Source of the DNA: Cyclospora cayetanensis
Lineage: Eukaryota; Apicomplexa; Conoidasida; Eucoccidiorida; Eimeriidae
Reading direction: 5' to 3'
DNA length: 64,000 nucleotides
Assembly (NCBI RefSeq): GCF_002999335.1
Contig: NW_020312127.1
Coordinates: 1 to 64,000, forward strand
Shown: in pieces, positions 23,501-34,473 of the stretch
How positions within the stretch are numbered: position 1 is the stretch's first letter
How the letters are laid out: each line of letters begins with the position of its first letter
The notes under the pieces: generated by a model
The model's input: the letters and a program-made list of their open reading frames with translations, nothing else
Database searches by the model: none
Told to the model about the DNA's origin: nothing
Position numbers and translations under genes: made by a program

Positions 23501-25378
23501 AGAAGCATCGTGCTGCTAATAACATCGAGAGCAGGATTCTTTTGAAAAGAGAACGCGTGCTTAGGAGGACGTTGCTGTTGTCACCTGCAGACTCGAGACA
23601 CATCGCCTGAGAGACGAGAACGCAACTTTGTTGGCTGAAGCACAGAAGCGCGGGTGAGCAGGCTTTGTCCCCTTTTTCTTGGGGGCCCTCTTCAAACACG
23701 AAGCGCGGAGGGGTTGTTAGACTTGCTGGCCCGCGCAGCTGTTTGCACTAGAGCTTTTCTTGCGTTGATGTCTCCGTTAGACCCCCATGCAGCCATTGCA
23801 TCATACGCCTGACCAGTTATCTTTTTCCACCGCAGAAAATACCACAATGTGTGTGTGGTGTATGCACACCGTAATTGCGTCCTCAGAGAGCAAACCGCAG
23901 TCTCGCAGGGTGAGACGCGGTCTCTACAAAATGAGATCCTCACCCTTCAGAGGGAAAATCATTCCCTACGGAGAGATGTACAGAGACTCCTCAGCGCATC
24001 TCAGGATCGATGTAAGCGTTTCGGGCGTAAGCAGTTTTACATGAACCGTGGCACTGCATATCTGTATTGGGTTGGTCATGGGCTGCCTATTTAGCATCTA
24101 TTTTGAAGCCTGCTTTGCGTATGGCCACTCGCTTTCCGCGCTGTCCTCTTCCACTCTATTCACGTATCCTGTCTTATGTCTTTAGTGCCGTCTTGGCTCT
24201 GATTTTTTCTCATGCCGCAATGTTGGACTTTCTGTTTTTCATTTGTGCACTCTGCGCTCGACAGCAATCCCAGGAGGCCTCAGCAGTGTGGTGGGAGCTA
24301 GGGACGTCTGCAGCACCAAGACAAGTCCAGATAATCCTCTTCCCGGGATTTTCGGCCAGCAGCAATCAAGCCCATGTAAATACACTTATGTAAGTTTTGG
24401 GTGGCTATGCGGCTGCCGTGCTCTCTGCTTTTTCACTTCCCTTGAGAGCAGCCCTCCCTCTTGCATGGCGTTTTTGCCAACTATCCTGCTCTTTTTCGTT
24501 TCCCCCTAGCTCTGACAGTGCCGTACAAAGGTGAACCAGGTGCCTGCAAGCTGTCATTGCGCTCTTGATCGGTCTCCCCGCTGTCGTCTACGTCCCGGTG
24601 CTGTAGCTCAGCTTGAGTGCTGTTCTTTGCGTCTGTGTTGAGCAGGCCAACTGCCTATCTGACCCAGCAATAGTCCCGTCGCAGTTCGGGAACTTGAATA
24701 ATTTTAGAGGCTCCTCCGTGAACCCACCAGTGCATTCTGAATTAGCGAGATACAGACAAGATACGGCGCTAAACAACCCCACGCAGAGGAGCACCTGTCC
24801 TCCCCCTTGTGCCCCTGCGTCGACGTCTGCTCTGGAGCATGCGCACGATCCCAGCCGCTTAATTGTGGCCTCGGCAGCAGCGACAAGAGGGGGGGCCTCT
24901 TGGACCCCCACAAAAGGGGCGCTTCCAACTCCTCTTCCTCCAGTTCTCTTAACTGAAGGGGCGGACTCTGCTGAGCAAATGAAATCGATAGAGAAGCAGG
25001 TGCTCCTTTTGACGGCAGAGAAACAGAGGATCGAGGCAGAAGCCGCAAAGTACCCCGCGACAAATGGTATAGAAAGCATGCGTGTATTACACCCATCGGC
25101 CACCAGATCTGTCGCTCTTCTATTCCTACGCCCCTCCAGTAAATGTCTCGCGCTTTCTCCACGCATCGGGCTCTTCCACTTGTGAGTCTCCTACCTTCTA
25201 TCTCTGCCCTCTCAACATTGAAACCTGTGTCTTTGTGTGTGCCTCCTCCTCTTCAGGGCGCCACGCGCGGGACAGGCAGAAGCGTTGCGAACTAGAGAAC
25301 CGCTTATCGGAGGTCGACTCTACACTACACAAATTGAAGATGATAATCTTCCAAAACGAACGAAGGACTAGGCACTAA
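20598..25378 (+). CDS. Large coiled-coil protein, 10 exons
   Basis: No family recognised. Exons: 20598-21341, 21710-21937, 22177-22601, 22872-22962, 23152-23219, 23591-23653, 23836-24011, 24265-24389, 24646-25066, 25257-25378. All junctions are GT-AG and keep phase, giving 820 aa. The first exon is low-complexity, rich in Ser, Arg and acidic residues (SSEESDDEGEE; SSVSSNEEEE), then turns helical (RRLEEEWGERERRLRL). Exons 2 to 7 encode long heptad-rich coiled coil with Gln/Glu/Leu/Arg (for example LKDENAFLSSQVASLERQ and SLQNEILTLQREN). Exon 8 and much of exon 9 are a less structured Pro/Thr/Ser linker, and the end of exon 9 plus exon 10 return to coiled coil (QMKSIEKQVLLLTAEKQRIE). Such architecture is common in centrosome, basal-body or apical-complex scaffold proteins, but that is only an inference. 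The start codon is the weakest point: an acceptor-like site at 20658 could mean an additional upstream exon. Confidence 0.8.
22667..22682. repeat. (CA)n microsatellite in intron 3 of the coiled-coil gene
   Basis: A short run of alternating C and A lies between exon 3 and exon 4 of the coiled-coil gene. It is a simple dinucleotide repeat with no evident role. Confidence 0.8.
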
Positions 25379-25613
25379 GCAGCAAAAAAGCTAGATGTCG
25401 TAGCATACGCCCCGTAGCCAGAACGCGCGCCTCCACAGTTTTAAAACCGAAGTGCGATAGCGGGCGCTCTAAAACGCCACTGCAGAGGCTGTACTGCCAC
25501 AAAACGTCGAACCGCTTGCTTTTGAGTCCATGTGCATCTGGATGCGGAACGAACTGTTGGATACTGATTCTCTTGCATTCAGCTTGGCTAACACAGTGGC
25601 TTAAGTGTTCTCT

Positions 25614-28600
25614 TTAAGCTTTACGCTTTCGGTTGGTTTGATTGTGCTTTCGTTTTTTGTTGGATCTGGCCTCTTGGGCCTCATGAAGCTCCAACTCGGT
25701 TTCCCTGCAAAGAGAGCCAAAAAATGACGGATACACAGAGGGGCTTCTACAGCAGAGCACGGACGAAAGGGCCGCAGGCATACAAATTGAATACACAGAA
25801 AACCCATGTAAGAAGAAAAGGCAGCACCAACACAGAGAGCGAGAGAGGCGATGAAGTAGGCCAGAACAACCCCAGGATGTCGGAGATCATACACGTGCGT
25901 GTAGCCACGAACAGAAGCGAGCGATGTACGCAAAGAATACAGAGAGGAAGAGAGAGAGACAGACAGGGAGAGAGGGAGGGAGAGAGAGTGAGAGAGAGAG
26001 AGAAGGGAAAATACGGCAAACGCGAACGGCTGATACAGGCTCGCTTACCGGAGCGCCTCAAGTGCCCGTTCGTGAAAGGCAAGGGCCTTTTCTTCGGGTA
26101 GGTCCTGCAGGCAACCCGCGGGAAAGGCACCGACGCGGCTACGGATGCACCAACAGGCAGAGGGGAAGAGAAAAAGAGAGAAAGCGGGCGCAATTGGAGG
26201 AGCGGGAAGAAATATGGGGAGTAGTGTGGCGGGCGCAAGAAAACATCCATAAGGCGGCAAGGGGAAAGGGCAGAGCAGCGTCCAAAGAGGACTCCAGAGC
26301 ACCACCGGGTGATAATGCAGAGAGAACATCAATACCGCAAGAAGGGTGAAAAAGGGCAAAGTGGGGCGGCTCGATAACTGCGCAGCAGCAGAGGCGCTTT
26401 TACAAAACACGCCAGGTGAGACACGGACCGCATATTCTTCCAGCTTCTTCTCAAGAGCAAACTCTATGCGCTGGTATGCCTCCACGTCATATCTATGGCA
26501 CAAACACCATTAAGAAGCATGTAGACACACTCTCGGCATTTCTACAATGCAAAGTTGGTTGCTGTCGCAACAGAAGTGTAGCGATAGAGCTCCATTCCGC
26601 AAATGTCGTACTGTGTAACGAATGTGAGAGCTCTGCCGCTTCTCCCCGCGCGTGCCGTCCTCCCGACCCTGCAGCGAAACGACAGGAGCAGAAAGAACTG
26701 CAGCAGGAGCTTAGTGAGACAGTACTGCAAGAAGCAAAAGAAGCACAGGTCTTGCCTCTACACTTCATTAGCAGCACCAAAAGGGGGCAGCGCAGCATCC
26801 GCTATTTCAATGGGAAGACGCGGAGGGGCATGCCTGTGGATGTAGTCCTTTGATGAGAGTGGCACATCAAAATTAAGCACAAACTCGACTTGAGAAATAT
26901 CGAGACCGCGGCTTCCAACCTCCGTTGTCACCAGAATGCGCACTTCGCCTGAGCAAACACAAAGCAGGAAAAGCTGCGGTGCTTTCTGGTTCTCTTCTGC
27001 AAAAGGGGCACTGCCCCAGGCAGACAACAGCCACCACACACGGTGATATTACACGCCCAAAGCAAGCAAAGCGTCTCCTTTGAAAGGCCCAACGACGGCA
27101 GCACGCGAGTGTATTGACACGTAGGAAGCTACATCCGCGAAAGCTCCATAGGCGAAGACTTGGAGCCGGGGATTTGACAATCGCGGCACTAAAAAAACAT
27201 TAACAGCTACTAAGAAACAGTACCAGCACGGAATTTGGCAAGGGCGCCGATGCGTTGAGGCTGCGTCATCTGCCCATGAAGGCACACCTGCACAGACAAC
27301 GGGATACAGCAGCAAAACTTCTAGCTTTTGCCGAAGCCGAAGAACATAGGCGACACAGGAGCATCGGTGGAGGTTCAGTCAAAAGCAACCAGCGGCCGTA
27401 GCACGGCCACCCTGGTGAGCGGCGCATCCTCTCTCTACACTGGCAGCCTATCAAAGACAGGCGTCTACAGCCTGTGGAGGCACATCAGCAGCGAAAACAT
27501 CCAACAAGTCGCTGCAGTGTAGGCTGACTGCGTCGAAAGCCATGTGCCTCAAGTAAGTGGCAAGCTTCCTGGCGGCAAGGCACGTATTCGTAAAGATCAT
27601 GATGCTGTTGAAGCTCCGATGTTGCTGCAGCAACGCTGCAGCATACGTCCACTTGTGCTTCAGGGGAAGCAGCAAAAATTGCTGCAGCAAGACTGGCGCT
27701 GTGGCTGTCTTCTTGTCTACCGAAACCTGTGCGAATAGACGCCCCGCCCGTATGCGCACGCCATTGGCACACCCGACCCTTTACAGCATGTCTTTCTAGA
27801 GGAACTAAAGAGGGAGAGATTGTTCTCCCTTTGTCGCTCGCGGTGCAACAGCACGCCTCAGGGAAGCCTCATAGGGCCTTTGGTGCGGTGTTTAGAGGTA
27901 TCGGGGTGTAGTCTCGAAGCGCCTAGGAGTGGGCAGCACCTTGATAGGCTTCACCAAGCACGCCTTATTCAGCTTGCAGACACTCGAGGTCATGGTCGCC
28001 GAAAAAAGAAGCACAACCTTTTCTTTCGGAGCTGCAGCCAGCAGTCTAGAGATTTCTTCAGCGTACTCTGGACACAGCAGCTTATCCGCCTCGTCCATCA
28101 CGATATACCTACGGCCACCCCCAGTATACCGCGCGCATGCAGTCACGCATGCAGTCACATGGCGTTCGTCTGAGGGCCAAATGCAAACCCTTCTGTGCGG
28201 AGCTACCTACCCACCAATGTACCCACGGAACCTCCTGCCTACCCACATACCTACCTACCCACCTACCTTTTTGTACTGTACTGCACTGCTCTGCACTGTT
28301 GCTGCTGCTACTGCCTACCTGCATCCCTTGACGGAGAAACCCTTCGTCCTGTGGAGGTGATCGATAAGCCTCCCGGGGGTACACACGAGGATTTGGGGCT
28401 TTTTTGCGAGAGACAAGGCCTGCAACGAGAAATCCACCCCCCCGACCAGCGCGCAGCAGCAGCCACGAATGGCAGCTGCAGCAGCAGCGACGGCCGCAGC
28501 TGTACTCTCCGCGGCAGCCGCTGCGGCAGCTAAAGACTGCACCCAGTCGAAGACTTGCAAGGCGAGCTCGCGGGTTGGTGCCAGGATCACAGCGAATGCG

Positions 28601-29058
28601 CTGCTGCTGCTGGTGAGACTCCGGCTCCTGCTGCTGCTGCTTTGCTGCAACAGCTCATGCAGCAGGGGCAGCACGAACGCACCCGTCTTGCCGCTGCCCG
28701 TTGCAGCAAGTGCAATTATGTCTCTGTGCTGCACAGCGTCTGCTCCGCGCAACCGATGCAACTGCTGCAGCGCCAGCGGTATCACCTGCTGCTGCACGGC
28801 TGTCGGAGTCGCCCACTTGGCTGCGGCTGCTGCGGCACATATCTCACGGCACAAACCTAAGGACTTGAACGTTGCAGGTCCTCCCTGCTGCTGCTGCTGT
28901 TGCTGCTGTTGCTCCTGCTGAACAAGGGGATCATCATGAGCAGGCAGTTGTTCTCCCGCTCCCTCTTCGCGGCTGCTGCCAGCTGCCGTTGCGTTGGCTG
29001 CAGAGGGAGGGTCGTCCGACAGCCTTGGCCTCTTTTCCCCTTGCCCCATCGTATGCAC
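25614..29058 (-). CDS. RRP3: DEAD-box RNA helicase, DDX47/Rrp3 type
   Basis: ATP-dependent RNA helicase of the nucleolar family needed for early pre-rRNA cleavage in 40S ribosome assembly. Minus-strand exons: 29058-28319, 28108-27940, 27726-27529, 27287-27224, 26948-26834, 26668-26612, 26492-26429, 26104-26049, 25704-25614, giving 517 aa. Motifs in order: Q-motif region FKSLGLC with [61 protein letters not shown]. Rrp3-type hallmarks are [30 protein letters not shown] and [18 protein letters not shown]; the tail is basic (NKKRKH). An N-terminal poly-Gln run and an Ala-rich insert between motifs Ia and Ib are lineage additions. The intron after 26834 appears to start with GC rather than GT. 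The exon-7 donor at 26428 and the exon-2 donor at 27939 are weak but keep phase. Confidence 0.92.
25932..26025. repeat. Purine (GA-rich) tract in the last intron region of the DDX47-type gene
   Basis: A strand-asymmetric run of GAGA/GGGA units about 90 bp long lies between exon 8 and exon 9 of the minus-strand helicase gene. On the transcribed strand it is a polypyrimidine tract (CTCT). Simple-sequence repeat; it could influence splicing, but nothing shows that. Confidence 0.75.
28200..28270. repeat. (ACCT)n-like imperfect repeat in intron 1 of the DDX47-type gene
   Basis: The plus strand shows repeated ACCTACC/CCCACC units between exon 1 and exon 2 of the helicase gene. On the sense strand of that gene the units read GGTAGGTGGG, so the tract is G-rich and follows the donor site by about 50 bp. 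Confidence 0.7.
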
Positions 29059-29697
29059 TTCCCCCTTGCTTCTCCCGCTGCTAACGCTCTGCTACCGCTG
29101 CTGAAGCTCTAATGCCGCTGCTGACACTCTGAGTGTGCGTGCTGTGGCGCCGGTATGCAGGGCGGCCAGAAGATCTCGCCTCAGCGGTTCACAAAGGCAC
29201 ACGCAGTCGCGCGTGTTCTTTCCACCTAGATAGATGCTGATGTCGCAAGGAAAATTATACGGCATGAAAAAAGGCCTATAGGGGATGCTCAAATAGCTCG
29301 TGCCGCTTATTTGTAGCCATAAAATGAACTGCTCCTTCCATGAATTCAAGTCGGGAGTGCCGCCCTCCGCGCAAGGATCGGGGCCTTGTGGGGCCCCCTG
29401 CCGGGCGGTTGCTGTTGTTAGCACTACTGCAACGCCCCTTATTTTTTAGTTAAAAGAGCAATGTGAGGCTCTGTGGGTGTGAATTATTGCCCATTTCAAT
29501 GATATATGGAGAGAAGAGGCGCCCCTGCGCAGCAGCAGCCTGTGTCACTGCAGTGTGGGAAGGCGAGGTAGCGCCAGCATGCGGCCTCCGGAGAACCGAG
29601 CGCCCTCCTTCTATTGAATTTTTGCGCAGCTAGATTCATGTCTTGAGCAGCTGACGAGGGAAGACCATACCTCCCCCCTGGGGGCCCCTTACCCGGG

Positions 29698-31969
29698 ATG
29701 CTGCGCCTGCAGTGTCGCTGCCGAGCAGCTCAGCAGCTGCGCAAGCGGCAGCCCCTCCTTCCGCACCAACGCCTGCTTTCGCATCCACAGTTTCAGCAGC
29801 AACTACGCTGCTTTCAATGCTCGGAAGGCGGACAGAAGCGAGCACCGAGGCGGCCCCCTGAGGCTGCACTCAGCATCAGCCGTCGTGGCAGTGGGGGTAG
29901 CGCTACCTCCACGAGAGCGCTTGGCAGTCCCAGCAACAACGCAGCACCAGTGTTCGTCGTTTCCACGTCGGCAGAAGGCGAGGCGGCTGCTGCGGCTCTG
30001 TGTGGCTGCTCGCCCCTGCTGGCCGCCTCTCCCCTTGCGAGCTTCCTCGCCTGCAGGCATTTTCAAAGAAAGCACGAAGAGCTGCTACGGGGTCCAGCCG
30101 CTGCAGCCGACAGCGCATGCGTCCCTGTGACTGCCGATCATGAGAGCGGCAGCAAGAGCGCGCCTCCTAGGCTGACGGGCGCAACCCCAGAGTTCGCAGA
30201 ACCACCAACGGCACAAACAGCCGATGCTGCCGATCCTCCCCTGCTGATTGGCTGCGATACAGAGGGAGTGCTGCTTGGCCGTTTTGGTCGCCTGTGCATC
30301 GTTCAGATGGGAGGACCTCATGGGGGACCGCCCCTCGATCCCCTCTTGCTGATTGATGCTCTCAAAGAGAGCTCTCTCTCCCCCTCCGTTAGGCAGATTC
30401 TGGAAGGCGACAGCATACTCAAAGTAAGCACTTGCGCTCCTGCTGATGCTCATTCAACTCCCAGCCGCAACGGCACGAGGCTTGCAGAATGCCTGCGCAA
30501 GCAGTGCACATAGAGGGGGGCTACCCCAGGCATGCGCCGCGTCATCAACAACACGCAGAACGGCCGCTTTGGGACTGTATTATGCGCAGATTTTTCACGA
30601 CTGTCGTGAAGATTCTGCAGCTCTCTTCCATCAGCACGACATCCGGCTAGATTTCGTGTTTGACACGCAAGTACGAACCGAGCTCCCCGATTTTCCCACC
30701 AGCGTCCGATTTGCAGCGTCTCTATGTGCATGCATGCACCGTTGCGGCTTCCCAGAAGACGCGCGCACTGGTTATTTGCGTTTCAGGTAGCGCACCAGCT
30801 CATTTGTGCAAAGAGAGGCGAAGCTCTCTATCAAGCGTCTTTGAAGGAGCTGGTGGAGGCATATCTCGGGATCACGTGAGCTGAGATGCCAATCAAAAAT
30901 TCAGCAGCCTTTAGGCATCCTACTTAGTACACCTGCATGCTCGCGTGCTACGCACTCGATTTTTTTCCTTGATCCTGCCTATGCCGACGCGGGGAGTGTG
31001 AGGTGCGCTCTTCATGCAGCATAAAGGGTTTAGAGGCTGGCCGTGAGCTCTTGGATGCGGATTTGGCTGCCTTTGCTAAGCGGCCTCTGTCAGCGCCTCT
31101 CCTGAGATATGCCGCTCTGGGAGTTCGCTACCTCCCCAGGCTCGCCATGGCCATGTCTTTGCACATTCGTAAGTGCTGCATCCTTTCGAAAGCTTGCGCA
31201 GTCCAAGTCGCAAGTTGCTGGCTGCCCTGAGACACGCATGTGCAGACAAGAGGGTCATGCGGATCAAGGCGCTATGGTAGTGCTCTCACACCGTAAACCC
31301 TTCCCTCCTGAGGAGGCAAAAACTCGCGAGCGATTCTGAGTTTGTGGATTTTAGGCCCGGAGGAGGTTATAGCGGCGAGCCAAGAATACGTGCTGTACAG
31401 ACACCTCAACGAAGCATTCAAGTGCCATAGAGACATGGCGAAGAAAGGAACCCTTCTTGAAGGTATGTTCGCGCTTTGTGAGGCCAAAAAGCATGCCGTG
31501 CATAACCCACTAGATTTTCTGCTGGAGCGTTGTTGTTTTGAAGACGCAGCTGCCCACTGCTCGCCTACTCAAAACTTCACTTTCTAAGGGTGCATGCAGT
31601 GCAACTTTCCCGCTTCGCAGGGATGGTGGTCGTGCGTTCGCCCGAGAAGATCATCCTGAAACTCAATACCAGTGCTGTTGGCATCGTTTGTTCGCCAGCG
31701 GCCCTTGAACGCTTTCAAGATGTGCAGTTCGGTATGTTGCTGACGTTCTTGGAGGGGAAGTGTTGTTGCGGGCAGTGGGGCAGTGCTGCTTTACCCCTAC
31801 CGAACTGCCCTCTTGCGGTCTGAAAGGCCTCCTGCAGCGTGCCAGTGCTCTTTTTTCAGGCGATATCGTGGCTGTTTCTGTCGCGGGAGAGGGCGCTGGA
31901 GGGAAATATCTGTACGTCGAGAGACACGACGGCCTTTTCGACTTCACAGATCCCAAGAGGTGCGACTAG
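29698..31969 (+). CDS. DnaQ-fold 3'-5' exonuclease-domain protein (EXD-like), active site incomplete
   Basis: Seven exons: 29698-30423, 30590-30670, 30787-30875, 31020-31168, 31355-31462, 31621-31731, 31860-31969, giving 457 aa. All introns are GT-AG with matching phase. Residues 1-180 are Ala/Ser/Gln-rich low complexity with a basic start (MLRLQCRCRAAQQLRKR) that could be an organelle leader. The RNase D-like exonuclease domain follows: motif I GCDTEGV (Asp187, Glu189), GRFGRLCIVQMG, motif II FHDCRED (Asp246, Asp250), FDTQVAHQL, and motif III YAALGVRYL. Motif III normally reads YxxxD; here the Asp position (residue 333, codon 31120-31122) is Gly, so the fourth metal-binding acid is missing. 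The C-terminal about 100 residues (IILKLNTSAVGIVCSPAAL; GDIVAVSVAGEG; YLYVERHDGLFDF) are beta-rich and unassigned. An AAG-AG/GTGCGA context before the stop could allow one more exon. It may be a pseudo-exonuclease that binds RNA, as for animal EXD1/Egalitarian. Confidence 0.82.
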
Positions 31970-32957
31970 GATTGCGCGGTTTTCCCGTGTAGCGCCCGCA
32001 CAGTGTGCACGCAGACAGCCACAGCTGCACTCGAGCTAGCTAGTGCAGCTGCGGCTGTTTGCAATGCTTGTGCCGAACGGATCAAGTGCTCTCAGCCCTG
32101 CAGCGGCGAGTGTTTGCGGGTGCGCCATAGGCCGCGCCGCAATTATGCGACGTCGATGCAACTCACAGAGGTAGGATGGATGGCAGACAGGCCAGAGGCT
32201 GATGTTTTGTACATTGTATGCTACCGTAATTCTGCATCTACGGTTCGAGTGCAGCTGTGATGCAGCCTGCTCTTCCTATGGGTGTTGCTGCTGCCGTTTT
32301 GCAGGACTGTCGCGCTGACCCCTTGCTACTGGCCCATTTAGATGACTAGATGAAAAGCAGAGCGTAGGTGTGTTGGAATTCTTTCTTTCTACTCCAATAA
32401 TCTGTTTTTGAAAGGTGCTAGGCCTGACACCTGCTGCAGGCGCAATGCCAACTGTCTAACCGCGTGAGAAGCTACAGCCAATTAAAAGCCTGCTGCTCCT
32501 GTCGCCGCAGCAGCAGTTCGGTCGGTTTGGGATTGGAAGGCCTTTGGGGTGGGAGCGGCCTGGGAAACGGCTACCAGCGCTTAAAAGAAGTCACGCACTG
32601 ACAATCGCACCAGGAACTCCCAAACCTTGGGCAGAAACATGCAATCCTAATTCGGAAAGGCAGCTACCTTCCGCCGTTGCTGCTACTTGCGCGCATACTA
32701 CTGATGACGCTCAGCACGCAAACAGGGGGCGCTGCAAGATTCGAACGAGCGGGGTGCTTAAAGCGGCTTTAGCTCAAGGCGCAAGAGATAGCGGACCGCG
32801 CTGTATGTCCTTCGGAGTACTTTGGGGCCCCCCCAACGGGGCAGGGAGCGCAGTAGAAATTTTATCCAAGAAAGAAGAGGCGCAATGCCTTAGTATAGAC
32901 ATTCAAGGCCCATTAGCTCTTCAATTTACATCACGAGCAATAATACATGGGGGATCT
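31970..32957. other. Intergenic region downstream of the EXD-like gene
   Basis: No gene is supported. A plus-strand open stretch at 32544-33056 has no recognisable content and overlaps the small antisense membrane ORF at 32958-33095. A tRNA-like T-loop sequence occurs on the minus strand near 32735, but no complete tRNA can be folded around it. Confidence 0.4.
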
Positions 32958-33095
32958 TCAGGCGCTTGCTCTGCTAAATGCAAGATAGACTTCCTTGGCA
33001 TCCATCATTCTGTATTGGTCAATAATGTAGCCGGAGAAGGCAACAGATGCCAGTAGTCCCCCACACACCAACAAGAACATTGCGATGGGATCCAT
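32958..33095 (-). CDS. Very small hydrophobic protein (45 aa)
   Basis: Complete short minus-strand frame with start ATG at 33095 and stop TGA at 32958-32960. It encodes MDPIAMFLLVCGGLLASV followed by a second apolar part and a polar tail (IIDQYRMMDAKEVY). Residues 5-25 form one good membrane helix with Gly pairs. An upstream in-frame ATG at 33116 would add seven residues (MRLFCCK). The composition looks like small respiratory-chain, translocase or secretory-complex subunits, but no family could be named. It lies between the EXD-like gene and the Mak5-type helicase. It could instead be an exon of a larger minus-strand gene with the small ORF at 33574-33699. Confidence 0.45.
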   Translation of the reverse strand: MDPIAMFLLVCGGLLASVAFSGYIIDQYRMMDAKEVYLAFSRASA

Positions 33096-33573
33096 TTTGC
33101 AGCAAAAAAGACGCATCCTTTGAGACCGCAGAGTGGTTGGCAGCCAACCGTGCCCCTCGCGTAGGGAGCGTTCCCTCGCCGTTCTCTGTTCTTAGAGCCC
33201 CCTAGTCTTTCGCCTTGTCAGACTAATTCTGCTGCTGGGCGTATGAGCCTGCAGGATCCACACGCAAGGCAGAAGCAAAAACAGCCAGGCATTTTCCAGG
33301 GCCACGAGCTCCCGTACACTGGAGAAAGACCGCAAGGATAGAACAGATGAAGGCACAGCTGAGAAGATTCACTACGTGTTTAAGCACAAAAGCAGGGGTC
33401 CGCATGTCTGTGGAACGGTGGGGAGCTTTCCGTTGGCAACGGTATGAAAACGATTCGCCCTCCAATCCCCTCTTTAACAGATCTGCAAGACTTTGCTAAC
33501 AGCGGGCCGCACCCGTCTCCGAAGCGAATGGACGCAGCAGAGTAAGAAGCAAAAAAATATGGTGGCGTATGCT

Positions 33574-33699
33574 TTATGTTTTGGCGTTTGGGGTTTTAGG
33601 TTCAGAGATGTGAATGCGAGTTCGGGAGGGCTCACCGATGAGGTACAACGAGACAAGGGAGCCGAAGAAGGTAAGCAAGAAGGTGCCCCAGTCAAGCAT
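33574..33699 (-). CDS. Very small hydrophobic ORF (41 aa) or first exon of a small membrane protein
   Basis: ATG at 33699 opens a frame beginning MLDWGTFLLTFFGSLVSLYL, a clear membrane helix with an initial WG. Read through, it stops at 33574-33576 after a polar tail. A GTGAGC donor-like site at 33635-33634, right after the helix, could start an intron; several acceptors downstream would fit phase 1, for example before 33316. No family recognised. It lies about 480 bp upstream of, and on the same strand as, the other small hydrophobic ORF. Confidence 0.4.
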   Translation of the reverse strand: MLDWGTFLLTFFGSLVSLYLIGEPSRTRIHISEPKTPNAKT

Positions 33700-34473
33700 T
33701 GTGGGATAAAATTAAAAAAGACGCCGTATTAAACACTAAAACAATTGAGAGTTTGTCTACTTCACTGCTGTGCTGGTGTTTTGTTGCGGCTGAAGCTGCT
33801 CATCTGTCAGTACACTACCATAGGGGATGCGCCGCCCCAGCAGTTGAAAACGAGCCTTGGAACACCTGCGCTCTGCTTGACTTCTGTGAAATTATTTAGT
33901 GAACTCATACTAGGAATGTATGAGCGGAATCAAAGGGGCGAAACACTGAGGGGTGTGCTGCTGCTGTCGCCCGGTAGCTCGTTCTCGCTTTCCAGGACGC
34001 GCCTAGGGGGTATACCCCAGGATGACGCTTGCTGGTCATTTGAGAAGTATGGTCTGCAGTCCATGGAACATCTATCGAAATTTCCAGGGCAATACCCTAC
34101 GAGCGTTATTCCCCTCGGTTTCGCAAAAAAACCGTCATGTGTTCAATGTCCGACTGTGTAGTGCAATTCCAGTGGTACGACGGAATAGCGAAAGACAGCT
34201 CAAGAGAGGTAAAAAAGAAAATTTCGAGGTCCTTGCTGCTGCAGGTCCAGTGCAGCTATAGCTCTCCTCGAGGGTTTGCGGCATATGGGGAGAACTGTGT
34301 GCAAGGCCCATGGCCACAGTCGTTTACACTTAGAAGGGATTTGGGGAGTAGAGGAAGAGCGTAGAATGACAAGACTTAGTTTATTAAACAGGAAATCGGG
34401 AACAAATGTTCGAGAGCTTTAAGTGGGCTCCCCTTTTATCATGGAGATGCGTTGTACCTAAAGCTTAGTGGGA
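33700..34473. other. Region between small ORFs and the Mak5-type helicase 3' end
   Basis: About 0.8 kb without a supported gene. It should include the 3' untranslated region of the minus-strand helicase and the promoter for the minus-strand small ORFs. Confidence 0.4.

Noticed and set aside
28404..28921. Long plus-strand open frames rich in Ala, Cys or Leu opposite the DDX47-type exon 1
   Set aside because: They arise from trinucleotide (CAG/CTG) bias of the helicase exon on the other strand, whose motifs are clear.
32720..32810. Possible tRNA gene on the minus strand near a TTCGAATC-type T-loop sequence
   Set aside because: The flanking bases do not form a T-stem, no acceptor stem pairs at the right distance and there is no A-box-like D-arm in phase.
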